Shown here: positions 1 through 8,283 of the stretch, piece after piece
How the letters are laid out: the number at the start of each line of letters is the position of its first letter
How positions within the stretch are numbered: the first letter of the stretch is position 1
Assembly: GCA_026129745.1 (NCBI GenBank)
Contig: JAHCHL010000006.1
Coordinates: 62,001-126,000, forward strand
Length of the DNA stretch: 64,000 nucleotides
Origin: Fimbriimonadales bacterium
GTDB taxonomy: Bacteria; Armatimonadota; Fimbriimonadia; Fimbriimonadales; ATM1
Direction of reading: 5' to 3'
The notes under the pieces: generated by a model
The model's database searches: none
Seen by the model: only the letters and a program-made list of their open reading frames with translations
What the model was told of the DNA's origin: nothing
Made by a program: the position numbers and the translations under genes

Positions 1-2
1 TG

Positions 3-1067
3 ATTTCCGCTACTGCCGCCATTTCGGCCTTAGTCGTGCTCGCCGGATGCGGCGGTGGCTCTGCAAGTGGCAGTTCATCTCTCGGTACCTTCAACGAGGC
101 CCCGATTTCGAGGGAAGACTATTACAAGAAGCTCGAGACCATGCAAGTGGTGCGAGTGGTCGACGGCAACGGAAACGTCGTCCAGGCGCGCCTTGCGGAG
201 CCAATGAGCAACCAGGCCCTGCAAATGGTGATGATCGAGCAAGCGATCCTACAAGCCGCCAGAGACGAAAAGGTCCTGCCCTCATCTGAAGACGTCCAGA
301 AGGAGCGCAAGTTCCGCGAAGAACTGAGACCTTCCTACATCAACGAGCTAAAGCAAATGGGCTTGACGATGCCGGACATTGATCGACAAATACTGCTCGA
401 GCTCGCCCAAGAGCGTCTGACGACTCGCGGAGTTCCGGAGAAGACCTTGGCAGATGTCGATAAGTACATCGCGGACAACCCAGCCGTGAGCCGAGTCCCG
501 GCAACTGTGACTATGAGATGGATCGTGGTGGAAACAGAGGCCGAACAACAAGCAGTCGATGCAGACTTGCGCGGCGGCCTGCACTTTGCTTCCGTCGCGT
601 CCAGCCGCAGCAAAATGCCGAACGCAAGGATGAACAACGGCGCGTTCCCGGACGGCGCTGCTCAGCCTCGACCAGTCCCAATCGAAACATTCGCACCGGC
701 AATGCGCGACGCCATCAACCGAACCGAAGATGGACGAGTCTCAGACTGGGTTGTCATTGAGAATCGCAGAATCAAAATGTTCATTGAGGCAAAAACGCCT
801 GAGACCAAGAAAGAGTTTACGAATGCAGAAAAAGAACAACTGCTGCGTGAGCTGATGGTGCGAGAAGGGTCAGTTCAGAACGATGTTCAAAAACTGATCG
901 TCGAGAAGCTGTCAACGGCAAACGTCAAAATTAACATCAATCACTTGCGACAGGCCTGGGAGACTTTCCAGACTGCCGTCAAAGAGAGATCTGCTGACAT
1001 TCTTGGCACACCGACTCAACCTTCCGAAAGCAAGCCTAACGGCACAACTCAAAGCGGAAACAATTAA
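3..1067 (+). CDS. PpiC/SurA-like peptidyl-prolyl isomerase lipoprotein (5' truncated)
   Basis: The reading frame is already open at the window edge, so the start lies upstream. The first visible residues form a hydrophobic stretch ending in the lipobox LAGC, so the protein is exported and lipid-anchored. A GTG at 36 would remove the signal peptide and is not the true start. The mature part has a helical SurA_N-like region, then a segment starting near TMRWIVVETEAE that resembles a parvulin domain (ASVASSRSKM, then DGRVSDWVVIENRRIKMFIE). Such proteins help fold envelope proteins. Catalytic parvulin residues are not obvious, so it may be a chaperone without isomerase activity. A strong terminator follows. 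Confidence 0.7.
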   Translation: MSATAAISALVVLAGCGGGSASGSSSLGTFNEAPISREDYYKKLETMQVVRVVDGNGNVVQARLAEPMSNQALQMVMIEQAILQAARDEKVLPSSEDVQKERKFREELRPSYINELKQMGLTMPDIDRQILLELAQERLTTRGVPEKTLADVDKYIADNPAVSRVPATVTMRWIVVETEAEQQAVDADLRGGLHFASVASSRSKMPNARMNNGAFPDGAAQPRPVPIETFAPAMRDAINRTEDGRVSDWVVIENRRIKMFIEAKTPETKKEFTNAEKEQLLRELMVREGSVQNDVQKLIVEKLSTANVKININHLRQAWETFQTAVKERSADILGTPTQPSESKPNGTTQSGNN

Positions 1068-1081
1068 CTGCAAACGATCAA

Positions 1082-1118
1082 ACTCCCTTCGAAGATTGCT
1101 TCGAAGGGAGTCTTTTTT
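1082..1118 (+). terminator. Rho-independent terminator after the PpiC-like gene
   Basis: A 13-bp perfect stem (1082-1094 with 1099-1111), loop ATTG, is followed by a run of six T at 1113-1118. It ends the plus-strand transcript. The T run touches the stop of the convergent minus-strand gene. Confidence 0.9.
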
Positions 1119-1416
1119 ACTTCAGAGCTTCGCGAATTCGCGCAACTTCTTCGGCAGTCATTTCTCCGGATTCGACAAACGGTTGCAATGCCGATTCTAC
1201 ATCCCCGAAGTCAGGAGAGCAAAAGACACACAGTGGCATCTCCTTTGAATCCAGTTCCACAAGCGAGATGCGATATCCCGATTGCTTGTCCGATATGTCA
1301 CGCAATCCGACGCCATTTTCGACTAAGTCGTGCACGGACGTAAAAACACCTGTGACATGACTCATACCATCGCTGTCGATCTGCTCAGTTACCCAATAGA
1401 TTCGTCGAAATCTCAT
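1117..1416 (-). CDS. conserved hypothetical protein, about 99 residues
   Basis: I do not recognise the family. I chose the ATG at 1416, which forms an ATGA overlap with the stop of the upstream S9 peptidase gene and suggests translational coupling; the longer frame would start inside that gene. The product begins MRFRRIYWVTEQIDSDG and is soluble and acidic, with no signal peptide or membrane segment. The C-terminus (SGEMTAEEVARIREALK) is helical. The middle has VFCSPDFGD with one cysteine. Coupling to the peptidase is the only functional hint. Confidence 0.65.
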   Translation of the reverse strand: MRFRRIYWVTEQIDSDGMSHVTGVFTSVHDLVENGVGLRDISDKQSGYRISLVELDSKEMPLCVFCSPDFGDVESALQPFVESGEMTAEEVARIREALK

Positions 1417-3488
1417 GATTTTTTCGTAGCCTTTGTCTTTGTCTGCTTTGATGCGAGGTACTTCGCCCACCACTGAAGAATCATGTTGAGACGGTGCACC
1501 CTCAAGTCAGCGGGGCCACTTCGACTCATACCGTGGCTCGTCGTCGAAGGATATCTCACGAACCGAGTCGGAATGCCAAGAACCTTTAGCGCAGTGAAAA
1601 CCTGCTCGCCTTGTTCCACATTGCAGCGCAAATCTCCTTCGCTGTGAATAATCATTGTCGGAGTCTTACAGTTTCCTATGTATTTTATCGGGCTGGAGTT
1701 CCAGAGTGTATCTGGCTCGCTCCAAGCATTGCCTTTCCAGTACCTGTCTGGCATGAACGGGAAATCGCTGTTTAGCGCCATGCTCAACAAATTGCTAACG
1801 CAGCGATCCGTGATTGCTCCTGCAAACTCTTGCGTGTGGCCAATAGCCCAGTTCGTCATATACCCGCCGTAGCTGCCTCCCATGATTCCCATTCTCTTCG
1901 AGTCGACGAATGGTCTAGACTTCATGAAGGCGATTACGCCTTGGACATCGATCCAATCTCGGTTGCCCCAATCTCCTTTGATCGCATTGCAGAACGCCTC
2001 GCCGTACCCTTTGCTTCCGCGCGGATTCGAAAAGAACACCGCGTATCCTGCGGATGCGAGGACTTGGAACTCGTGGAAGAACGGCACTCCATACTGCGCG
2101 TGAGGTCCTCCATGCACCTCAAGCACGGCAGGTAGTTTGCCGGACTTATATCCGTGTGGAAGCATCACCCACACTTGCACTTTCGTTCCGTCTGCTGACT
2201 CAATCCAGTGCGACTCAGGCCTTGAAAGAGACAACTCGTCGAGAATTTTTTTGTTGAACGAGGTTAGGGTTTTTGTCTCAATCGACGTCTGCCCGAGTTT
2301 GCCGATTCCAATCTCTGGGGGAGACATCGAGTGACCAATCGCAAGCGAAACTGCTTTCCCATCTTTCGATAGGTTGCCAAGCATATGCTCATAAGCTCCC
2401 TTTGTCAGAAACTTGAACTTCCCACCTGAGATATCGATTGTTGCGACGTGTACTTCACCACGCCATCCGATTTGCACAATCAGTTTCTTCGAGTCGGGCG
2501 ACCATCGATAATTCGATCCAAATCCCGCTTCGCGAGTATCGCTTAGCGTACCGACACTCATGCAATAGTCTTCGGAGCCTGTCAGGTCGCGTGGCTTTCC
2601 ATTCTTCGAATCCATCACGAACAAGTGGTCGTTCAGTGCGCTCCACAAGTCTTCTTGCCCTTCGACGCCACTGAATGCAATCCACTTGCCGTCGGGAGAC
2701 CATTGCGGATTGCTCTTCTCACCATCTGGTTGGTTCGGAATCTCGATATGCTTTCCCGTACTGGCGTCAACGCGATAAAGCCTTCTTCGCCATGGCTTGA
2801 ATACTGCGTTCTTGTCGAGATTCGCGGATACAACGAGCTCTTTTGAACTTGGCGCCCAATCGAATTCGATCCAACCAAGCGTGTCCTTATCGAACAGCTT
2901 CTTGTGCTCACCTGTTTCAGTATCGACGGTGTAGAGGGCAAATCTCTGGGCATTGAAATAGCCGTCACCGTCCAACCGATACCATACGTCGTCGATGACT
3001 CTCGCTGGGATACTCAGGCCCTTCTCTTCTCTCTCCTTTTTTGCTTTCTCGGTCCACTCGGGGTCGGCTTCTCTAAAAGTCAACGCCAATTTCTTTCCAT
3101 CCGGCGACCACTTGAAGTCTCCAATGGATCCTTCTGGGAATGAAGTAAGTTTTGCTGCTTCACCACCTTCAGCTGAAATCAAGAAAATCTGTGGATTTGG
3201 TTTCTCTCGCCCGCTGATGAAAGCGATTCGAGTACCGTCTGGTGACCATCTGCCTTGACCATCCTTGCCTCCTTGAGTGAACTGCCTGGGCTTGCCACCG
3301 GTTGCATCGCAAATCCATAGGTTTGAGACCGAATCGTTTTTTTCGCCGACGTGCTTTCTGGTGAATAGTACATGTCGAGAGTCAGGTGAAATTTGAGGAT
3401 CAGAACAGAGAATGTAACGCGTGAGATCTTCCGGAGCAACTGGTCGCTTGGACGGCCCTTTGGGCCTTGAAGGGGCTGGTTTCTTCAT
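1413..3488 (-). CDS. S9 family peptidase (acylaminoacyl-peptidase / DPP-like)
   Basis: Serine peptidase of the prolyl oligopeptidase family, expected to cut short peptides. The N-terminal two thirds form a WD40/TolB-like beta-propeller with repeated WSPDGK motifs. The C-terminal alpha/beta hydrolase domain carries the nucleophile in GGSYGGY, the acid in HSEGDLR and the histidine in TTSHGMSR. I prefer the ATG at 3488 (MKKPAPSRPK) over a TTG nine codons upstream. No signal peptide is visible, so it is probably cytoplasmic. It is followed by a coupled small gene with ATGA overlap. Confidence 0.92.
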   Translation of the reverse strand: MKKPAPSRPKGPSKRPVAPEDLTRYILCSDPQISPDSRHVLFTRKHVGEKNDSVSNLWICDATGGKPRQFTQGGKDGQGRWSPDGTRIAFISGREKPNPQIFLISAEGGEAAKLTSFPEGSIGDFKWSPDGKKLALTFREADPEWTEKAKKEREEKGLSIPARVIDDVWYRLDGDGYFNAQRFALYTVDTETGEHKKLFDKDTLGWIEFDWAPSSKELVVSANLDKNAVFKPWRRRLYRVDASTGKHIEIPNQPDGEKSNPQWSPDGKWIAFSGVEGQEDLWSALNDHLFVMDSKNGKPRDLTGSEDYCMSVGTLSDTREAGFGSNYRWSPDSKKLIVQIGWRGEVHVATIDISGGKFKFLTKGAYEHMLGNLSKDGKAVSLAIGHSMSPPEIGIGKLGQTSIETKTLTSFNKKILDELSLSRPESHWIESADGTKVQVWVMLPHGYKSGKLPAVLEVHGGPHAQYGVPFFHEFQVLASAGYAVFFSNPRGSKGYGEAFCNAIKGDWGNRDWIDVQGVIAFMKSRPFVDSKRMGIMGGSYGGYMTNWAIGHTQEFAGAITDRCVSNLLSMALNSDFPFMPDRYWKGNAWSEPDTLWNSSPIKYIGNCKTPTMIIHSEGDLRCNVEQGEQVFTALKVLGIPTRFVRYPSTTSHGMSRSGPADLRVHRLNMILQWWAKYLASKQTKTKATKKS

Positions 3489-3628
3489 CGATATAGGTTT
3501 TACCCGCGTCCACAATGCCTTAGAATTGCGCTTCGCGACTTGTTGCTTCCGTTAAGCCCAAGGAGTGTGCGGGCGATACAGATGCCGTTCGTAGGGGATG
3601 CCATGCCGGCATTGACGTCAGGAGTGTA

Positions 3629-4075
3629 CTAAGTGGGCAGATAGGGGAAGAAGTTCCTGTCGAGGCCGGCCAGCTCAACCTTCCAAACGCCACCGATTTT
3701 TCGGAGGGGTAGGTTGACAACATCGCCTTCTTGACCTTGAGGACCGCGAAACTCCATAACTACGACTTTCAGAACCTGTGTATCTTCACTAACGCTTTCA
3801 CTGCCTAAAAACTGCCACATGAACACGAAGTTCCTCGCGCCCTTGTTGACACAAAACTCCCACTGATCTCGCAAGGGGGGCTCGGCAGCCTCAAGGTAAC
3901 TCAGCTCGACTAGCCGATCCACGTCTTTCAACGCGAGAGCTTCCATGAATTCCTGGGCGGCAGCTTCCGGCGAGCGTGATTCCGACAGGAAGAGGAAAAC
4001 AACGGCCAAAATGCCCAATATTCCAGCGATTACGATGACGTTGATTCGCATCCAAGCTCTTTGGCGACTTATCAT
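3629..4075 (-). CDS. single-pass membrane protein with a DUF4878/NTF2-like extracellular domain
   Basis: An N-terminal membrane helix (IVIAGILGILAVVFLFL) is followed by about 110 exported residues. The soluble part starts with a helix rich in Ala and Glu (EAAAQEFMEALALKDVDRL) and ends in beta strands (GGVWKVELAGL). That layout is typical of the DUF4878/lumazine-binding NTF2-like fold, often found in small envelope proteins of unknown role. It lies 9 bases after the gene at 4085-4489, which has the same architecture, so the two are likely co-transcribed paralogs. The family call rests on pattern, not on a search. Confidence 0.65.
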   Translation of the reverse strand: MISRQRAWMRINVIVIAGILGILAVVFLFLSESRSPEAAAQEFMEALALKDVDRLVELSYLEAAEPPLRDQWEFCVNKGARNFVFMWQFLGSESVSEDTQVLKVVVMEFRGPQGQEGDVVNLPLRKIGGVWKVELAGLDRNFFPYLPT

Positions 4076-4084
4076 TGCTTTCTT

Positions 4085-4489
4085 TTATACGGGCCAACCA
4101 CGCAGCCTTGCGCTGGCATCGACATCCACGTACCATCGCCGGCCTTCTCGCGCAAGGACCCAGATTGTCGTGGCGGCCCTTCTGTTCACCGTCATATCGA
4201 CTCTCGCGAATGCCCGACCGTCCTGAATTCGAACTTCGACAACTTCGAACCTGCCACCGGCCCTGAGGACCGAATGCACTTCGGCAGCCAATTGGTCGAG
4301 CGCGAACCGAGATCGGCCTTTCGACGCTTCTACTACGCGATCGAGGTCCGCCCTTTGAACAGCGGAGACGAACCGCCGTAACGCTCCTTCTGGGCCATTG
4401 AATTGGTTCCGTGCGAACACGGAGAGCGTCAGCGCGGCCAAGATTGCCGATGTCGCGATCCCTGCGACAGTCGCTGTCGTGCGACTCAT
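4085..4489 (-). CDS. single-pass membrane protein, NTF2-like, paralog of its neighbour
   Basis: The membrane segment is IATSAILAALTLSVFA, followed by a short exported domain: helix GPEGALRRFVSAVQRADLDRVV, then strands ending REGRRWYVDVDASA. Order and spacing match the downstream gene at 3629-4075. The ATG at 4489 has no Shine-Dalgarno but lies 8 bases after a TATGAT box, so the transcript is probably leaderless or nearly so. Function unknown; such domains often bind small ligands or act as envelope accessory subunits. Confidence 0.65.
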   Translation of the reverse strand: MSRTTATVAGIATSAILAALTLSVFARNQFNGPEGALRRFVSAVQRADLDRVVEASKGRSRFALDQLAAEVHSVLRAGGRFEVVEVRIQDGRAFARVDMTVNRRAATTIWVLAREGRRWYVDVDASARLRGWPV

Positions 4490-4497
4490 CAGGGCGG

Positions 4498-4503
4498 ATC
4501 ATA
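4498..4503 (-). promoter_or_regulatory. -10 box (TATGAT) for a probably leaderless gene
   Basis: On the minus strand TATGAT is preceded by TGG (extended -10 style) and ends 8 bases before the ATG at 4489. The start point would fall at or next to the start codon. Confidence 0.5.
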
Positions 4504-4561
4504 CCAGAGGAAAGTTTGAACCAAATTCTGGATACTTGAATCGTTTCGGCCCGTTGCAGGG

Positions 4562-4567
4562 TATAAA
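4562..4567 (+). promoter_or_regulatory. -10 box (TATAAA) of the small lipoprotein gene
   Basis: TATAAA lies about 75 bases upstream of the ATG at 4642. The leader it predicts contains a CCGG-AAAC-CCGG hairpin (4603-4614) and a GGAGG ribosome site at 4630-4634. No convincing -35 at 17 bases. Confidence 0.4.
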
Positions 4568-4641
4568 CCAGCGGCGTGCCTTGAAATCAGGGTGCAGCCG
4601 AGCCGGAAACCCGGTAAACCATCAGGAACGGAGGTGACTCT

Positions 4642-4770
4642 ATGAAACGAATCTTAGCCATTTTTGCGACGATCGCCATCCTTGGCGCATTTGTTGTGGG
4701 CTGCGGCGGCGGCGATGACGCTGGCACCGACAGCGGTACGAGCAGCGCGGAAGGTGGCGAGGCGAAGTAA
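4642..4770 (+). CDS. 42-residue lipoprotein
   Basis: Very small gene with a strong GGAGG eight bases before the ATG. The product has the signal MKRILAIFATIAILGAF and lipobox VVGC; the mature peptide is only 22 residues, rich in Gly, Asp, Ser and Thr. The signal and the tail (DDAGTDSGTSS, then GEAK) resemble the N-terminal part of the 173-residue lipoprotein encoded at 62863-63384. It looks like an anchor-plus-linker without the globular domain. A hairpin follows it. Role unknown. Confidence 0.7.
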   Translation: MKRILAIFATIAILGAFVVGCGGGDDAGTDSGTSSAEGGEAK

Positions 4771-4776
4771 ACCTCG

Positions 4777-5445
4777 CTACGAAAGCGATTCGTCTGGACG
4801 CCCATCGGCTCTGTCGATGGGCGTTCGGTGTTTCTGGACCAGATCCTTTGAAGCTTGTCGGGCTGGCACGAAGTCTGGGTTCTCCCTTCGGTAAGCAGCA
4901 AGGCAGCTCGAAACGGCCAGTGCTGCCGATACCGCCACATTGAGGGAGGTGACGATCCCGTACATAGGGATCGCTATCACTTCATCGCACAATTCCAGAA
5001 GCTCGCGCTCGAGGCCTTCCAACTCTCGACCGAGAACGATGGCCGCTGGAAATCGCCATTCGACAGAATCCAATGGCATAGCCTCATCGGTTAGGCTCAA
5101 GGCGTAAACATGGCAGCCGACTCTCTTCGCCTCTTCGATGGCCTGACGGGTGGGCATCCACCGGGTCGGCACCCACTGAACCGCGGCCGAACAGCCCGAA
5201 AAATCCCGCTCCTTCGTGGGCACCGGCGAAAAGCACACCTCTTCGATACGAAACGCATCCGCTACCCTGAGAATGTTTCCGTGGTTGATACCCTTGTCCA
5301 TCTCTGAGCAGATGAGCCTTATCGGCGCCCTTGGAAGCATCTCGAAGGTATGTCGCAAGCCGGGGTCATCGGGGAGCCGCGAGGCTGCCTCCACGACTTG
5401 ATTCAGCCTTTCGAGAGCAACTTTCTGCCTTTTGGTTTCGGCCAT
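4777..5445 (-). CDS. TrmH/SpoU family RNA 2'-O-methyltransferase
   Basis: Methylates ribose 2'-OH in tRNA or rRNA with S-adenosylmethionine. All three SPOUT motifs are present: motif 1 INHGNILRVADAF (Asn and Arg), motif 2 AIVLGRELEGL, and motif 3 TSLNVAVSAALAV, which form the trefoil-knot SAM site. The 222-residue length and lack of an N-terminal RNA-binding extension are closest to TrmH or TrmL, but the target base cannot be told from sequence. The ATG at 5445 fits the start. Confidence 0.88.
   Translation of the reverse strand: MAETKRQKVALERLNQVVEAASRLPDDPGLRHTFEMLPRAPIRLICSEMDKGINHGNILRVADAFRIEEVCFSPVPTKERDFSGCSAAVQWVPTRWMPTRQAIEEAKRVGCHVYALSLTDEAMPLDSVEWRFPAAIVLGRELEGLERELLELCDEVIAIPMYGIVTSLNVAVSAALAVSSCLAAYRRENPDFVPARQASKDLVQKHRTPIDRADGRPDESLS
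4798..4824. terminator. possible weak bidirectional terminator hairpin
   Basis: A 10-bp perfect stem (ACGCCCATCG with its complement at 4815-4824) and 7-base loop lie just after the small lipoprotein gene. Only a broken T tract follows on the plus strand. It overlaps the end of the convergent methyltransferase gene. Confidence 0.4.
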
Positions 5446-5519
5446 GTCCTGATTTTACGTTCGAAACCGGATGCTTCTTTGAATCGTAATCGTCTTGTAG
5501 AATTGGATCGGAGAAAAAA

Positions 5520-6080
5520 ATGACAACTGGTCTGATCATCTTTATCTGTGCAGTCGTGCTGCTGCTCATAGTCGTTGTGGTTCTTTACAACGGCTTAGTA
5601 AGCTCGCGCCAACAGGTGAACAACGCCTGGAGCCAAATCGACGTTCAGCTTCGGCGACGGTACGACTTGATCCCTAACCTTGTGGAAACAGTCAAGGGAT
5701 ATATGAAGTTTGAGCAGGAGACGTTGGAGAAAGTCATGCAGGCTCGTGCCGCTGCGATGGATGCGCATGGCGTCAGGCAGCAGGCGCAAGCTGAAACTGC
5801 ATTGACGCGGGCACTCGGCGGACTTTATGCAGTTGCTGAGAATTATCCAGATTTGAAGGCAAGCCAAAACATGCTGAACCTGCAAGAGGAGCTTGCATCC
5901 ACAGAGAACAAAATAGCTTATGCCAGACAGTTTTACAATGACTCTGTCATGAACTACAACACAAAGCGCGAAACGTTTCCTTCTAACATGATTGCGTCCA
6001 TGTTCAGCTTCAAGCCACGTGAATTGTTCGAGATTGAACTGCCCGAGGCGCGCGAACCCGTGAAGGTCGAGTTCACGTAG
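5520..6080 (+). CDS. lemA: LemA family protein
   Basis: The N-terminal membrane helix ([18 protein letters not shown]) is followed by the hallmark [19 protein letters not shown] and a long coiled-coil region ([15 protein letters not shown]). LemA proteins are membrane-anchored with an N-out or re-entrant helix bundle; their biochemical role is unresolved, but the gene is regularly paired with an HtpX-like protease, as here (8 bases apart). The start ATG follows GGAG. A TAGAAT box about 18 bases upstream of the ATG is a candidate -10. Confidence 0.93.
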   Translation: MTTGLIIFICAVVLLLIVVVVLYNGLVSSRQQVNNAWSQIDVQLRRRYDLIPNLVETVKGYMKFEQETLEKVMQARAAAMDAHGVRQQAQAETALTRALGGLYAVAENYPDLKASQNMLNLQEELASTENKIAYARQFYNDSVMNYNTKRETFPSNMIASMFSFKPRELFEIELPEAREPVKVEFT

Positions 6081-6088
6081 GCACTTCG

Positions 6089-7069
6089 GTGCGCCGCAAC
6101 TTCTGGGACGAGATCGCCGCCAATAAACGCGCCACATTCTTTTTGGTGCTGTTGATGGAGGCGATTCTGTTTGGGGTCGGCGCAGGCATCACATTCTTTT
6201 TTGCTGAAGAGTTGTGGTGGATTGGCGGAATGGGCGCGCTTCTAATCGGACTCATCTACATTGCGTTCATTCCGAAGAAGGGAACCTCTATGCTTCTCAA
6301 CATGATGGGCGCGAGAGAAGCAAACGACAATGAGAACCGAATTCTCCTGAATGTCGCTCACGAAATGAGCATCGCTGCAGGCATTCCGATGCCCAAGGTC
6401 TATATTATCGATGATGGGTCACCCAATGCGTTTGCAACTGGATGGATACCGAACGAAAGCGCAGTCTGCTTCACGACTGGAATCCTTGAAAAACTGAATC
6501 GCGACGAGTTAGTTGGTGTGATGGCGCATGAAATTGCCCACATCCGTAACTACGATACTCGGCTCATGATGACACTCGCGCTTACAGTCGGATTGATTAC
6601 TTTATTGAGCGACACATTCAGCAGAGGACTTTTGCGTACTTCAGGAAGGCGATCAAGAAGTAAGGACAATTTGGGGCCTCTCGCGATTTTGATCATCGTG
6701 TTCATCGTCCTTGCGCCGATCTTTGCAATGTTGGTCAAGATGGCCGTAAGTCGCAAACGAGAGTATATGGCAGATGCTACAGCGGCACAATTAACGCGAT
6801 ATCCTGATGGACTAGCGGACGCATTGGAGAAAATTGCAGGGGACCCTGATGTCCTTGAATCCGCAAATCGAGCGACAATGCATCTGTTCATTGTGAATCC
6901 CTTGCATCGAGAAACGGGTCTCGAAGGAACAAATCTGTTTGGAACGCATCCACCGACACATGAGCGAGTTCGTCGGCTGAGGTCAATGGGATTCATGGGG
7001 CACCGCAAATCAGAAACACCCGAGATGCCGCCCATGCCCGACATTCCTTTGAGGCGAAACGACTCATAG
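6089..7069 (+). CDS. htpX: HtpX-like M48 membrane metalloprotease
   Basis: Zinc protease for quality control of membrane proteins. Two N-terminal membrane helices (residues about 12-55), the zinc motif HEIAH, two more helices (LALTVGLITLL and LAILIIVFIVLAPIF), then the third ligand in SRKREYMADATAAQL. Starts at GTG 8 bases after lemA with no strong ribosome site, so coupling to lemA is likely. The C-terminal ending THPPTHERVRRLRSM is typical of the family. Confidence 0.93.
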   Translation: MRRNFWDEIAANKRATFFLVLLMEAILFGVGAGITFFFAEELWWIGGMGALLIGLIYIAFIPKKGTSMLLNMMGAREANDNENRILLNVAHEMSIAAGIPMPKVYIIDDGSPNAFATGWIPNESAVCFTTGILEKLNRDELVGVMAHEIAHIRNYDTRLMMTLALTVGLITLLSDTFSRGLLRTSGRRSRSKDNLGPLAILIIVFIVLAPIFAMLVKMAVSRKREYMADATAAQLTRYPDGLADALEKIAGDPDVLESANRATMHLFIVNPLHRETGLEGTNLFGTHPPTHERVRRLRSMGFMGHRKSETPEMPPMPDIPLRRNDS

Positions 7070-7084
7070 GAGCCACTATAGTGC

Positions 7085-8257
7085 TTAGTCCTTGTATGGA
7101 TCGAATTCGTCTTCTCCAGCCATCGCAACGCCAATGGGCCGCAAAGTGTGAAGGATTCGAATCGTGTCTTTATGATGTTCAAGGACTTCAGGAAGTCGTT
7201 TGTAGCAGTGCGGCGACTCGTCGGTCCCAGCGCCACGAAGTTCAACACCTTGCTCGTTGATCCAATCTAGCATCATCTTTCGGGTCACCCTACCGCCCTG
7301 CCGCCTTCCTTTGAAGCCCTTCTTCTTTCCGGCCGCCTCCGTGCGAGACATCACGCGCCCAGCTCCGTGCACAGTCGAATAGAGCGACTCGCTTGACTGA
7401 TCGCTTTCGACGCCTTCGATAATTACCGAAACGTCCCCCATCGAGCCACCGACAAAGCCCTTCTGACCAGGAAATGCCGGCGTTGCTCCTTTTCGCACCA
7501 CAACCAGATTCCTGCCGTCGTGTACTTCGGTCCAAGCGAAGTTGTGATGATTGTGGACTTCTTCGATAATGTTCGCCCCCAAAATCTTAGCTACGCGCTG
7601 GCACACCCAATCACGACCTGCATACGCGTATCTGCCAGCGAGATTCATCAGCTGGAGATACTCCGCACCAAGACTGGAGTTTATGTCGAGCAATACTGGA
7701 TCGACATGCATCCCATCTCGGCCTCCGCCAGCTTTTATGAAGTTGGAGGCGATCTTGTGTCCGAGTCCGCGCGATCCGAAGTGAACTCCAATCCACATTC
7801 TGTCTTGTTCATCGATGAAGATATCGACGTAATGATTTCCACTGCCAACCGTTCCTAACTGAGCTCTCGCCATGTCCTTGAGGTTATTAGCTGGATCAAT
7901 GGACCATGCGTCGTCATCGAATAGCTCATGGTCGACTTCTTCGTTGTTTCGCCTTCCGACACCAAACGATATCGTTTTGAAGATGTCATCCATGATCTGT
8001 TTGATGTCCCGTTTGACATCCCTCGCGCTTGCGTCGGTAAGTACTGCCTTGTTCCCGCATGCAATATCGAATCCGACGCCCGAAGGACTGACCTTGTCTT
8101 CATATGCGACGACACCTCCGATCGGTACAGCGTAACCAACGTGGTGATCGGCCATAAGAGCGACATGGACGGCGTCTTTCGCGCAGTTTTGAATTTGCTT
8201 AAGTGCGATTTCGTCGTGCGGGTCGCCCCAAACTGGAATGCCAAGAATTTTTCGCAC
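7085..8257 (-). CDS. rtcB: RtcB RNA ligase
   Basis: GTP- and Mn-dependent ligase joining 2',3'-cyclic phosphate or 3'-phosphate RNA ends to 5'-OH ends. Metal and nucleotide motifs are intact: GVGFDIACGN, GSGNHYVD, VHFGSRGLGH, HNHHNF, and STVHGAGRVMSR, the last holding the histidine that is guanylylated. At 390 residues it is shorter than the E. coli enzyme (408) but complete. Starts at GTG (8257), 25 bases from the divergent aminopeptidase gene. No archease or RtcR-type regulator is adjacent. Confidence 0.95.
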   Translation of the reverse strand: MRKILGIPVWGDPHDEIALKQIQNCAKDAVHVALMADHHVGYAVPIGGVVAYEDKVSPSGVGFDIACGNKAVLTDASARDVKRDIKQIMDDIFKTISFGVGRRNNEEVDHELFDDDAWSIDPANNLKDMARAQLGTVGSGNHYVDIFIDEQDRMWIGVHFGSRGLGHKIASNFIKAGGGRDGMHVDPVLLDINSSLGAEYLQLMNLAGRYAYAGRDWVCQRVAKILGANIIEEVHNHHNFAWTEVHDGRNLVVVRKGATPAFPGQKGFVGGSMGDVSVIIEGVESDQSSESLYSTVHGAGRVMSRTEAAGKKKGFKGRRQGGRVTRKMMLDWINEQGVELRGAGTDESPHCYKRLPEVLEHHKDTIRILHTLRPIGVAMAGEDEFDPYKD

Positions 8258-8271
8258 GAGACTATAAATTT

Positions 8272-8283
8272 TACCCCGGGGTA
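8272..8283. promoter_or_regulatory. 12-bp perfect palindrome in the rtcB/aminopeptidase divergent promoter
   Basis: TACCCCGGGGTA lies in the 25-bp gap between the two divergent starts and touches the ATG at 8283. AT-rich stretches next to it (TATAAA at 8263 on plus, TAAAAT on minus) are candidate -10 boxes for both directions. It could be an operator. Confidence 0.4.

Noticed and set aside
4588..4641. Leader of the small lipoprotein gene with CCGGAAACCCGG, first suspected as a c-di-GMP or similar riboswitch
   Set aside because: The conserved cores of GEMM, SAM, TPP, glycine or preQ1 riboswitches are not present; only one short hairpin is clear.
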